From Strigomonas culicis (taxonomy: Eukaryota > Euglenozoa > Kinetoplastea > Trypanosomatida > Trypanosomatidae), in assembly GCA_000482145.1 (NCBI GenBank), contig AUXH01000024.1, positions 1-64,000 on the forward strand: a DNA stretch of 64,000 nt. Reading direction: 5' to 3'. Shown here one piece after another: positions 45,866 through 55,600 of the stretch. The position numbers and the translations under genes are program-made. Within the stretch, counting starts at the first letter, position 1; every line of letters starts with the position of its first letter. The notes below the pieces were generated by a model. It did not search any database, was not told where the DNA came from, and saw only the letters and a program-made list of their open reading frames with translations.

Positions 45866-48859
45866 TTAGTCTGCGCGTGGTGTCCGCGAGGTGCTGCGCT
45901 CGACGTACTTGACGATGTGCGTGGGCAGCTCCTCGAGCAGCAGCCCGACATCGACGGCCCGCGACTCCAGCTCCACCTCCGGCGGCACCACCCGCTGCAG
46001 CCACCCGTGCAGCCCGTCCTTTCCCGTCTCCCAGTAGCGCCGCCACTGCTGTGCGAACCACGACACGTCGTTCGTGTGGCTCTGCGCGATGCTGTCCGCG
46101 CAGGACTGCCACCAGCAGCGGATGTGCACCGGCCCCATCTCCGCCTGCAGCGCGCGCGGGAAGAGCCAGATCACGCCGAAGTAGGTCACCGTGCGCGTCC
46201 CGGCGTCGTACACGCGCGCGCCGCCGGACGTCCGGCTCGCGTCCTTTGCGGCACCGAAGTAGGCGCTGCGCAGCGCGGCCTCCATCTCGGCGTACAGCGT
46301 CGCCCGCCGGCGGGTCCACAGCACGTGGCGCAGCTCCTCCATCCAGTACCCCGTGTTCAGGGAGCGGCGCAGGACACGGTACTGCAGGCTGAAACTGGAG
46401 TGGTTCATGTGCGTCTGGAGGGACAGCGTCTGCTCGTAGGACTCCATCAGAATGGCGACCAGCCACGCCGTGAAGGTCAGGATGAAGACAAAGTAGAAGG
46501 CGTAGAAATAGAGCTCCCACATGGCCGGAGAGCGGATGCGCATGTTGTTGCGCTTGAGGTCGGTCACGGTGACCTCGTTCTCGCGCAGCAGGCCACCCCT
46601 GGTGGAGGGCGCGGTGCTGACGTACCCGCTGATGGACGAGCCGTCGCCGAGGCCAGCAAACATGTACTTGTTGCGATCGACGAAGAGCAGTAGGAGGGTG
46701 TTGTAGGCGTTGGTGAGGGTGCTGAACTGCGACAGCAGCGTGCCGAAGAGCAGCATGCCCGCGATGGACATGCCCACTGCCGCGAGCATCCACACGATGA
46801 TGGCCATCATCAGCCGGGCCGTCGCGGCGTGCAGGCTCTCCAGCATGATCCAGCAGCCGGACAGGATGGAGGTGTAGCGCATCGCGTGCACATAGGTGAA
46901 GAATACGGCACCGCTCAGGAGGCGATTCATGCGCCGCACATTCGTTCGACAGTAGTCCGCGATCTGGTCCGGGTAGTCCGTCCGCTTCTCGTACGTGAGG
47001 TGCGCGAAGCTGCCGAGCTGGGCCCAGCTCAGCCACAGCGCCAGGAGGTAGGCCGCCGTGAAGACGAAGGCGCAGACGAGCAGCAGCGTCCACAGCTCGC
47101 CGAGCTGCTGCACAAGGACGAGGAAGCGCGTCAGGGCGGTCTGTTGGTTCTTGCGCTTGGCGGCCATGGTGTCGCGGTAGCGCTTGACGTGGGAGCTGAT
47201 GAGGTGCATCACGTAGTACACCCAGTAGAGGGCCACCACGATGCTGAGGGCCAGCTTGGTGAGGTGCGTCTCCCACGAGAAGACGGGCGCGACGTCCACG
47301 CGCAGGGAGGGGATGATGGTGGTGCCGGTGGAGGGGAAGTCGAACGACATGCTGGCGTACCGGAAGGCGTTGATGGCGGTCACGTAGGTCACGTACTCGA
47401 GCTTGAGGGATGTGACGCTGCGGTGGAAGAGAAAGGAGGCGCAGCTGTCTTCCTCCGACGTGTCCATCTTGTACTTACCCCAGAGCTCGTTCATGCTCAC
47501 GTAGGAGGTGCCGTTATCCCCCCAGTCGATGGTCTCCTTTGAGGTCTGCATCACCTCCAGCGTGCGCAGCACGTCGTGGCACGACGCGATGAAAGGGAGC
47601 AGCGCGGTGTAGCCACTCGTCGCTTCATCGTACACAAAGAGCTTCTCAGCCACGAGGGAGGGGTTCGTTTCGTTGCAGATGACGCTGGGCGTGGATGGCG
47701 GCTGCGATACCTTACCGTTGTCCGCTCGCTGGCAGTCCACGATGCCATTCAGCGACGCGCGCTTGCACTTGTGCGTGGCGCTGCGGTGCACCCGGCGCTG
47801 CGACGTGACACGGACGGAGCCGACCATGCGGCTGGAGCCGCCGTGCACGCTCAGCCACGGCTCCTCGTAGTCCGCGCTTTTGCAGTTCCAGTACAGGGGC
47901 ACGAAGGTGTCCGTCATCCAGCGCATGAGGTCGCGCTTTGTGCGGATGGACCAGAAGTTGACGATGTTGGGGTTGCGGAACACCTCAGCGATGCGGTCCG
48001 CTTGGTCGTCCACCGCGGTCGACGCGTTCGGCTGCGGCACCCACGCGTTGCGGTACGCGTCGTAGTTGGAGTACATCCAAGGGAACTTGGCGCTCCCACC
48101 GGGCACAAACGGCGTCGTGGCGCTGTTGCCGTGCAGCTCCGAGTCGATGCGGAAGGCCTCCAGCAGGATGCGCTCCTGCTTGTTCGTCAGCGTGTACAGG
48201 TTGAGGTCCGCCATGCGCCGGATGGAGTCGCCGTTGACGAACACCTCGATCGAGCTCACGTTGCCGAGCATCAGCATGAGCGTGAAGAGGATGACGAAGG
48301 GCAGGTGCCAGAGCAGTCCGTTCCAAAGGACGGCCTGGTCGTAGTGGTAGCGTATGTGATCGAGCACGGCGCTCACCGGCAGCCGCATCTGAAGCAGTGC
48401 CTCGTCGTCCTCGCCGTACGAGCATCGGCCGCACGTGCGCCTCCCCGCCTTGTGCGTCGGTGTGCCGTCCACGGACGGGTCAGCATGGCCGCGCGCGTCG
48501 CTGCGGGCCCTCGCGGCGCAGGCGGCGGCGGCGCCCTCCGCGCCCACCGCGTCCGGCGTGATGTTCGTGAGGGGGCACGCAGGCCAGCGGCGCAGCTCCT
48601 CCTTGGGGTCGCCCACCTCCGGCAGCAGGCTCCGCGTGAGATCGTCGGTGAAGCACGAGGAGCTCATCTCGCGGGTGGAGGTGTCCGTCTGCACCGCCTT
48701 GAACCCCCTCAGCTGGGCCGGCGGCCGCTGCGCGCCCCAGCGCTGGGGCGTGCCGGGGGCGACCAGCTCGCTCATCCGGGTGCTATTGTTCGAGACGGAG
48801 AAGGAGATGGAGGTCGCCTTGGGCCGGCTGCGCAGCCCTGGCAGCTGGTTGGACGTCAT
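45866..48859 (-). CDS. Polycystin-2-type (TRPP) cation channel
   Basis: Last gene of the minus-strand array, 997 residues. The start ATG (48859) is chosen because the frame upstream has no ATG. Residues 1-165 are a cytosolic, Ser/Thr-rich region. The first membrane helix is about 190-215 (LLWHLPFVILFTLMLML). It is followed by a large extracytosolic domain (about 215-520) with FPWMYSNYDAYRNAW and conserved Cys residues, resembling the polycystin TOP domain. Then five more hydrophobic segments follow (ALSIVVALYWVYYVMHLI; LWTLLLVCAFVFTAAYLLAL; AVFFTYVHAMRYTSIL; MMAIIVWMLAAVGMSIAGMLL; FYAFYFVFILTFTAWLVAIL), giving six in all with the pore loop between the last two. This is the PKD2/mucolipin plan. 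By family, a non-selective, often calcium-permeable channel of flagellar or intracellular membranes. Selectivity cannot be read. Confidence 0.85.
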   Translation of the reverse strand: MTSNQLPGLRSRPKATSISFSVSNNSTRMSELVAPGTPQRWGAQRPPAQLRGFKAVQTDTSTREMSSSCFTDDLTRSLLPEVGDPKEELRRWPACPLTNITPDAVGAEGAAAACAARARSDARGHADPSVDGTPTHKAGRRTCGRCSYGEDDEALLQMRLPVSAVLDHIRYHYDQAVLWNGLLWHLPFVILFTLMLMLGNVSSIEVFVNGDSIRRMADLNLYTLTNKQERILLEAFRIDSELHGNSATTPFVPGGSAKFPWMYSNYDAYRNAWVPQPNASTAVDDQADRIAEVFRNPNIVNFWSIRTKRDLMRWMTDTFVPLYWNCKSADYEEPWLSVHGGSSRMVGSVRVTSQRRVHRSATHKCKRASLNGIVDCQRADNGKVSQPPSTPSVICNETNPSLVAEKLFVYDEATSGYTALLPFIASCHDVLRTLEVMQTSKETIDWGDNGTSYVSMNELWGKYKMDTSEEDSCASFLFHRSVTSLKLEYVTYVTAINAFRYASMSFDFPSTGTTIIPSLRVDVAPVFSWETHLTKLALSIVVALYWVYYVMHLISSHVKRYRDTMAAKRKNQQTALTRFLVLVQQLGELWTLLLVCAFVFTAAYLLALWLSWAQLGSFAHLTYEKRTDYPDQIADYCRTNVRRMNRLLSGAVFFTYVHAMRYTSILSGCWIMLESLHAATARLMMAIIVWMLAAVGMSIAGMLLFGTLLSQFSTLTNAYNTLLLLFVDRNKYMFAGLGDGSSISGYVSTAPSTRGGLLRENEVTVTDLKRNNMRIRSPAMWELYFYAFYFVFILTFTAWLVAILMESYEQTLSLQTHMNHSSFSLQYRVLRRSLNTGYWMEELRHVLWTRRRATLYAEMEAALRSAYFGAAKDASRTSGGARVYDAGTRTVTYFGVIWLFPRALQAEMGPVHIRCWWQSCADSIAQSHTNDVSWFAQQWRRYWETGKDGLHGWLQRVVPPEVELESRAVDVGLLLEELPTHIVKYVERSTSRTPRAD

Positions 48860-49307
48860 GGGGACAGTCAAGAGCTAGCGCAGGAGCAAACACCCAAACA
48901 GGCCACGTCAACACAAACAACAGAAACTATATGTATATATAAAAACGTAAACGTATTATTATTGCTTTAACAGAGAACAACAGAAACAAGAATAGATAAG
49001 TATAGAGCGAGCGAGAGAGAGACAGAGAGATTGTTTTGATTATCGTTTTTTCTTCTTCCATCTTTTACAAGTAATGGATATGTCGATTCATTCACCTCAC
49101 GCCTTACAGGAGAAACGGAGGGCGCTGAATAGCTGTCTGACACTCCACACTAGTTGCTGCTGGTAGGCAGCGAGCGCGTCAGGTCCAATGTATATTCATG
49201 TAGATGAAATACCAAAGCACAAGCAACAACAGGAACACCACCCACGAATGAACAAGACTATACGCGGAAAATACAAAAAAGAAAGGACCGCTGCCACAAC
49301 GGGCCCG
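48860..49307 (-). other. Intergenic spacer, minus-strand array
   Basis: AT-rich. A GA-rich stretch near 49004-49030 (CT-rich on the coding strand) is the likely pyrimidine tract for the channel gene. No gene seen. Confidence 0.55.
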
Positions 49308-50246
49308 TCAGACGGCCGGAGCGTGCTCCTGCACCTTGGCCGGGGCACCCTCGTCCACCTGCTGGAGCCGCTTGGCGAGCGCGGCCAGTGCGATGTTGCG
49401 CCGCCGGCTCGCGTCCTCCTCGGTCGACCCCGGCAGCAGCGTTGGTGCAGGGGCGGCGGCGGACATGCCGACGGGGGTCGGCAGCAGACTGGCATTCGCC
49501 GCGCCGCCGGTGCGCACCAGCTTGGCCTTGACGGCGTGGCGGTGCAGCACGCCCCCCGCCCGCTGTGCCCACGCCCGCACGAAGGGCGGAAAGAGAAACA
49601 TGTGGAACGCAAAGCTCGGCGAGCTGTCCAGGCTGATGTACCGTATGTAGTACCACGCGAGCCACAGCGAGGTCAAGGCCCCCAGGATCCCGCTGGCACA
49701 CCAGCCGTCACCAGACCCCGCGGCCAGTACGTCCTTGAAGAGACCGGCCCCGACTAGTGCGAAAGGCAGGTGCATAGCCTTCACCGCAGGCACGTAGGGC
49801 ATCGACCAGGAGAGCGGCTCCGCGGCGCGACACTGCATGAGGAGTATCACCTCCGCTGCTGGCCACATACCGTAGGCACCACATTCAAAACTTGATAATG
49901 CTGGAAGAATCCCAGTGCTATTGCAGAGCAACCATATTAAGGACAACCAGAATGTGGTGCCAATGGCAGTCCACAGAATAGGCCGGAGGAGTGCCATGGT
50001 GCCTACTTCCCGCTCGAGCCTCCGACCGAACACCACGAATATGTAGCTAAGCAGTATGCACAGGAGGGGGTTGGACTCCACAAAGCCGCTGATGGCCATA
50101 AGAGCAACGAGAGAAAAAACATCCGCGCTTGTCCTTACCTGTGTGAGTTCACAAAAGGCCTTAGGCGCAAACATACTGAACAGTGCCGAGAGCACAGCCG
50201 CAGCGGTTAACACCTTCATCAAAGGGGTTTCTCGAAATGCCTGCAT
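49308..50246 (-). CDS. TMEM115/DUF1751 rhomboid-like Golgi protein
   Basis: 312 residues from the ATG at 50246; residues encoded further upstream are Lys-rich and come from an A/T tract, and the true start is preferred after it. Five or more hydrophobic segments are present (VLTAAAVLSALFSMF, LVALMAISGFVESNPLLCILLSYIF, ILWTAIGTTFWLSLIWLL, a segment near FALVGAGLF, and ILGALTSLWLAWYYI). The C-terminal pattern matches the TMEM115 family closely: PSFAFHMFLFPPFVRA after the last helix, then a linker, LPGSTEEDASRRRNIALAALAKRLQQVDE. TMEM115 is a Golgi protein linked to retrograde transport. No rhomboid GxSx/His catalytic pair is seen, consistent with a pseudoprotease. Nearby Sec7 GEF and GPHR genes are also Golgi-related, but order in trypanosomatid arrays is not informative. 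Confidence 0.8.
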   Translation of the reverse strand: MQAFRETPLMKVLTAAAVLSALFSMFAPKAFCELTQVRTSADVFSLVALMAISGFVESNPLLCILLSYIFVVFGRRLEREVGTMALLRPILWTAIGTTFWLSLIWLLCNSTGILPALSSFECGAYGMWPAAEVILLMQCRAAEPLSWSMPYVPAVKAMHLPFALVGAGLFKDVLAAGSGDGWCASGILGALTSLWLAWYYIRYISLDSSPSFAFHMFLFPPFVRAWAQRAGGVLHRHAVKAKLVRTGGAANASLLPTPVGMSAAAPAPTLLPGSTEEDASRRRNIALAALAKRLQQVDEGAPAKVQEHAPAV

Positions 50247-50502
50247 CTTCTTCTTGTGCTTCTTAACGTTTTTTTTTTTTTTGGCTTTAATCTTTGAATA
50301 CGTGCTATTCACTAGTGCACAACACACAACAATGGAAAAGAAAGAGAGGGAAGATGCAGCACCCAATGTGTGATCCGGAGAAACCCATACTGCACATGAA
50401 GCAAAGCAGAAAAAGTGAATAAATTATTCAGATTTGGAATTCACTCTCCTTTTTTTCTTCGTTTTAGTAATACTGTGAGAAGCACTTTTCTGGGGGCTGC
50501 GC

Positions 50503-52155
50503 TCACGGGACCCATCCGCTCCCCAGGACGCACAGGTCGCATGCCCTCGTGCTGCGGCTGTCGCCGCCGCCCACCGAGAGGTACAGCGTCACGGACTGCC
50601 CCGGCGTGACCGCGCGGGCCGCGACGTCCAGCACCACCCGCGCCGCCGGCAGCGCGCGGGTGGTGCTGGACGTGCCGGCGTCGCGCCACACGAGCCACGC
50701 GGGCGTGGGTGGGTCCTGGTGCCGCGCACTGCACCAGCAGCGCGCGGCCGCCTCACCCGGCAGGAGGCGGACCGCCGGTGGCACGTCCGCGCGCGGGAGG
50801 GCGGCGAGGGCGGCCTGCAGGTGCACGTCCGCGAGCGCCACGACGTTCTGGCGCAGGCGCGGGTGGTCCCAGGACGGCACGAGGGTGACCTCCGCCAGCA
50901 CCGCGGCGGCGGCGCCGCCCGCGTCGGCCGCGGTCCAGTTGCGCTTGGCGCACACGTAGTACGCGCGGAGGTCCGTCTTGGCCGGCCCCGCGCCGGGCCG
51001 CCGCGCGGCGCGCAGCACGCGCTGGCCGAGCGTCAGCGCGAAGGCAGGGACGCACCCGGCGCCGTAGTCGGCGTCCCACGCCGCGCGGTCGGCGGCGAAG
51101 CGCACGCCCCCCCAGCGCAGCGCCGCCGCGTCCACGCGCTCCCCCGTGTCCGCGACGGTGAAGACGGTCGCCGGCGGCCGGCCGGCCGGCGGCGGCGGCG
51201 GCACGTACTCGCCGAGGAAGGCGGCAAAGGAGGGGCCGCACCCCGCGGCGGGGCCGCGCCGCACCTTGCCGACGAAGCACAGCCCCGTGCTCGTCTGCTT
51301 GTCGGCCACGCCGGCCCACGCGCCGCGCTGCCGCGCCGCCCACCACCGCGCCGTCGCGCGCACGTCGCACTTCGCGGCGAAGAGATGGCCCAGCGGGAAG
51401 AGCGCCGCGTGCAGCGCGGCGGGGGAGAGGCGCGCGAGAAAGGGCGTCTGGTCGTTCAGGTCGCGGTCGGCGCTGAAGGGGCGCGCGAGCAGCGGCCGGC
51501 CGCCGGCAGCGGCGGGCCGCACCACGCGCGCGTAGTGGCCGGTGGCGACGTGCGTGGCGCGCGTCGGCGCGGCGGCGACGGCGCGGAGAAAGGCGCCGAA
51601 CTTGATGTGCTCGTTACACAGCACGTCGACGTTGAGCGTGCGGCCCTGCGCGTAGGCGCGCAGCATGGGCTCGAAGCAGTGCGCGTGGTAGTCGCCCGCG
51701 AGGTCGCACAGCGGCAGCGACTCGTGCGCGCGCAGCAGCCCCAGCGACCGGGCCACGTCCTGCGCGTCGGCGTAGTCCACCTGCGACGTGGGGCACCACG
51801 ACGATCCCTCTGTCGTCCAGCAGTGCATGTAGAAGGGGTAATAGGCGAGCGGCCGCGCCGGCACCGCCGCTGCGCCGCCGCCGTTGCCGCTGCACACGTC
51901 GGACCACGCGCACCCACTGCGGATAGCTTCCTGCACGAGCGCGACGGGCGGCGGCGACGTCAGGCGCTGCAGCGCGGCCACATCCCTCTCCGTGTGTACG
52001 CAGCGGTGCAGCAGGAGGGCCGTGACGGCGCTGTCCACGCCGCCGGAGAGCCCGACAGCGACGCGCAGTGGGCTCGCCAGTGCTCGCGCCGCAGCCTCTC
52101 GAGGGATGGGCACAGACTTAAGAGTGTGAGGGAGAGCGCGTGCACCCACAATCAC
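50503..52155 (-). CDS. MTU1: tRNA 2-thiouridylase MTU1/MnmA, start codon unclear
   Basis: Predicted tRNA-specific 2-thiouridylase acting at U34 of Lys/Glu/Gln tRNAs, mitochondrial by family in eukaryotes. The PP-loop SGGVDS is at residues 37-42 counted from the GTG at 52155. The catalytic Cys is in DVLCNEHIKFGAF, and the second Cys in STGLCFVGK; ATGHYARV and DQTPFLARL are also present, so the active site is intact. There is an insertion of about 60 residues after the PP-loop helix (to about residue 110). The frame has no ATG before the PP-loop: minus-strand reading from the probable acceptor AG (near 52192-52193), through an in-frame TAA, to the PP-loop contains no ATG in any frame. The coordinate given is therefore the longest GTG-initiated frame, not a proven start. 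The stop at 50503 is secure. Confidence 0.9.
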   Translation of the reverse strand: MIVGARALPHTLKSVPIPREAAARALASPLRVAVGLSGGVDSAVTALLLHRCVHTERDVAALQRLTSPPPVALVQEAIRSGCAWSDVCSGNGGGAAAVPARPLAYYPFYMHCWTTEGSSWCPTSQVDYADAQDVARSLGLLRAHESLPLCDLAGDYHAHCFEPMLRAYAQGRTLNVDVLCNEHIKFGAFLRAVAAAPTRATHVATGHYARVVRPAAAGGRPLLARPFSADRDLNDQTPFLARLSPAALHAALFPLGHLFAAKCDVRATARWWAARQRGAWAGVADKQTSTGLCFVGKVRRGPAAGCGPSFAAFLGEYVPPPPPAGRPPATVFTVADTGERVDAAALRWGGVRFAADRAAWDADYGAGCVPAFALTLGQRVLRAARRPGAGPAKTDLRAYYVCAKRNWTAADAGGAAAAVLAEVTLVPSWDHPRLRQNVVALADVHLQAALAALPRADVPPAVRLLPGEAAARCWCSARHQDPPTPAWLVWRDAGTSSTTRALPAARVVLDVAARAVTPGQSVTLYLSVGGGDSRSTRACDLCVLGSGWVP

Positions 52156-52612
52156 ACGTTCGTAACGGATAGCACAGTGCTGACACTGTTAGCGTGAAGG
52201 GAAGGAAATAGGAAAAGGGTAACAGAGATAGAGAGAGGGAAGTTTCTGCGTGGAGAGGTATGTGATGTGATGGCACACAGAGCAATGCTTACAGCGATAA
52301 AGAGAGAAAAAGAAAGGATTGCACTCCGATGTGCACTTTTTTTTTTAACGTAGTTATAAGCGTTATAGTTCTAAAAGAAGAGGAATTATATCCCAGCACA
52401 GCAAAAACAAAACAACATAACCCCCAGCACAAACAAACAAAGGTTAACTGTTACAGGATTCGAATTATTATAAAGATACAAGTATTAGGAGAGAAAATGC
52501 ACGGTATAATTCATTTTCCATTTTCTTGTGCTTACTTCTTTGCTTTTAATATAGTTTAGTATGTATTCGTTCTTTTTTTTTTTAGTGGGTGTTTTACAAC
52601 TCTCCATGCTGT
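52156..52612 (-). other. Intergenic spacer, minus-strand array
   Basis: AT-rich. On the minus strand, pyrimidine-rich segments near 52200-52250 and AG near 52192-52193 are the likely splice signals for MTU1. No gene seen. Confidence 0.55.
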
Positions 52613-55600
52613 TTAGTAGCTATTCAGGATCGGGCCGTCCTCTTGGAGCATGTCGATGGCCGGGGCGTCGAGGGACCCGGTGGTGCACGACCCGTCCTCC
52701 AGCTCATCGGAGGAGGTCGCCGCGCTCGGCTTCTTCTCCGCCTGCAGCAGCTGGGTGGCCTTCGTCGCGGCCGCTTCGGCCGGCGGCGACCGCACTGGCG
52801 TCCACATGTTGCCGGGCTCTTCGCGCCGCGCTTCCTTCTTCTTTGTGCGTATGTACCACTCGAAGTACTCGCGCGCGGTGTTAATGATCTGCCCGGCCGT
52901 CGGCGTCAGCAGCCCCACAAACGCCACGAACAGCTCCGAGTCCGCCGCCATGTGCTCCACCTCGCTGATGCGCTTCTTGGGGAGGTTGGCCCGCTCCGCG
53001 CCGTGTAGCATGAGCCGCACCCAGTAGGTGAGCACGGCGGACAGCTCCTGGTACATGTTCGCCTGGCACGCCCGCATGTGCTGCTGCTCCTGCGGGCTCA
53101 GGATGCGCTGCACCGAGATGGAGGCGTCGCCGCGGGTCGCGAGCTGGCTCTCTTCGCGCACCTGCCCGATGCCGCGCAGTAGGCTGACCGCCACCACCAG
53201 CGCGTGCCGCATGGGGTACTCGGGCGACTGCAGCACCAGCTCCAGGTAGCTGTTCAGCGCGCCGCGCACCGCCGAGTGCGGCAGTAGCGCCGTGCTCGTC
53301 GACACATCGCCGCCGAGGTGGTTGGCCAGATAGAGCTCCATCTCGTACGGGTGGGTGATGCGCCACAGCGTCGCGAAGAGCAGCCGCGCCGCGTCGGTCA
53401 GCAGCCGCATGAGCACCGTCGTCGACGCGTACGGCGGGCTCCACGTGTGGGACTCCAGCGGCGCCAGCGCCTGCTCCGCGCCCGCCTGCACGGTGCACAG
53501 CACCTTGGGCAGGCCGGAGAGCAGCGGCGCGATGATGGCGCAGTACTCGACGAGCTGCTCGTCCGTCGCGACGTCCGCGGGGCCGCTCGCCTGCGGGAGG
53601 GGGTACTCCCGCCGCACCGCCGGGCCGCGCGCCGCGCCGCTCGGCGAGCCCGCCGCCGCCGCGCTCTCCTGGGCGAAAAAGTGGGTGGCAGACCGCTCGT
53701 AGCCGCTGATGTCGGAGGGGTCCGCGTTGATGAGCGCCGTGAGGGAGGCGACGGCCGCCTCGCCGTAGATGCTGATCGCGGACACATCCGTGTCGCGGCT
53801 GGTATTCCAGTGGTCGCCGATGTAGGCCGCGTCGTCGGGCACGACGCGCTGCAGCCCCACGTGCAGCCGGAACAGCACGAGTGCGACGCTGTTGCGTAGT
53901 GTCTCGATGGGGTAGACGCTGGCCTCGGGCGTGTGGCGCGCGAGGCAGGACAGCGCACACGAGGAGAGCGCGCGCGCGGCGAGGGCGCGGACCGGCGCGA
54001 CGTTGGAGCTCGGGGACACGATGAGGGGCACGAGGCAGCGCTCCATCAGCAGCTGCGCGATCTGCGCCGCGTCGGCCGTCGGCACGGCGACCATCAGCTC
54101 GTCCGTCATGAAGCCCAGCGCGCTCGGCAGGATGCCGCGGAAGGAGGACCGCGAGCACCGCTTCATGTTCGACGGCACGTCCATCAGCAGCAGCGAGAAG
54201 CTGAGCAGGCTGGGGTCCGACAGGGGCACCTCGTTGCGTGCGGAGACCCACCCGACCGTGCCCTCCAGCACGACGTCGATGAGCATCTTGGTGAGGAACC
54301 GCACGTGCGGCGGCCGCAGCTGCAGCGCGAGGGCGTGCAGTGCCGCGATCGCCTCGCCGCGCACCTGCTCGTGCTCGTGCCGCAGCAGCAGGCAGATGCG
54401 CTCGAGCACGTGGCAGACCACGAAGCTGTGGTCTCTCTCACTCGAGAGAATGAGGTAGTGGATCAGCCGGTCCGGCTGGCTCCGCTCGAAGGCGGTGGGC
54501 GGCCGCGCGCTCTTGTCCGCCGCCTCCTCGAGGCCCAGCGCCGCGGCGCAGATGGTCGGCAGCTGCCCCAGACACGTCTGCGCGTTGTCCGCGTCGCAGC
54601 ACATGCCGCCGATGTAGCACACGTTGGCCAGCAGCAGCAAAACGGCTGACCGCACGCGCGCCGGCATCTGGCTTGACACGCTGGCGTTGGAGTTGCTCGT
54701 GAAGACGACGAGTTTGCGCAGCACCATCACCGCGAGGCTGCTGGACTCCGCGGTGGACCCCTTCGCGTCGGACAGCGTCTGCGCGAGCGGGAACAGGATG
54801 CGGCGCCAGGCGGAGAGCATCGTGTAGGTGGGCGGCGGCTGGTCGTCGGCGGCGGCGCCCGCCTCGGCCGGCAGCAGCGTGCGCGAGATGAGCTCCTGCA
54901 CCCCCTGCAGCAGGTGCATCTTCACCAGCGTGCTCGGCGCCGCCCGCTTCGCGTTCTCGCTGTAGCACAGCTTGAAGAAGTCGCAGCAGTCCACGAAGGC
55001 GGACGGCGACAGGTCCCGCTGGTCTGGCTGCCCCGCCGCGCCGCGCCGCGTGCCGCACGCCGCCCACATCGCCGCCAGCAGCTGCACCACGCACCCCATG
55101 ATCGCCTGCAGCGACTCGTCGCTGCCGCGGTGCGCCCCGACGAGCTCCACGAGGCCGGGCAGCACGACGCCACTGACGTCGAAGCTGTTGATCTGGTGCG
55201 CCACGACCGCGCCGTCGCCGTGCCGGATGAGGGAATAGCTCAGCACGCGGCGCAGCAGCTGCAGCCCCGCGACGAGGCGCACGCTGTCGCCGAAGGCGCC
55301 GCTGCGCAGCAGGTCCACGGTGCTGCGCAGCACGCTGGTCACGGCGGCCTGCACGGCGGCCGGCGCGGGCCCCCCGGCTGCCTCCGCCTCGCACCGCACG
55401 CGCGTGTACGTCTCGACGCGGGCGAGGACGGCCTCGGCCATGCGGTCCAGCGCGACGCTGCGCTCGCGCTTGAGCGATATGATGAGGTCCATGACGGTCA
55501 GCCAGCAGCGCGAGGAGAAGTGCAGCGAGTAGTTGGAGGCCGCGACGGCCAGCACGGACTGCTGACAGTGGCCCTTCGCCGACTCGTACATCACCATGCG

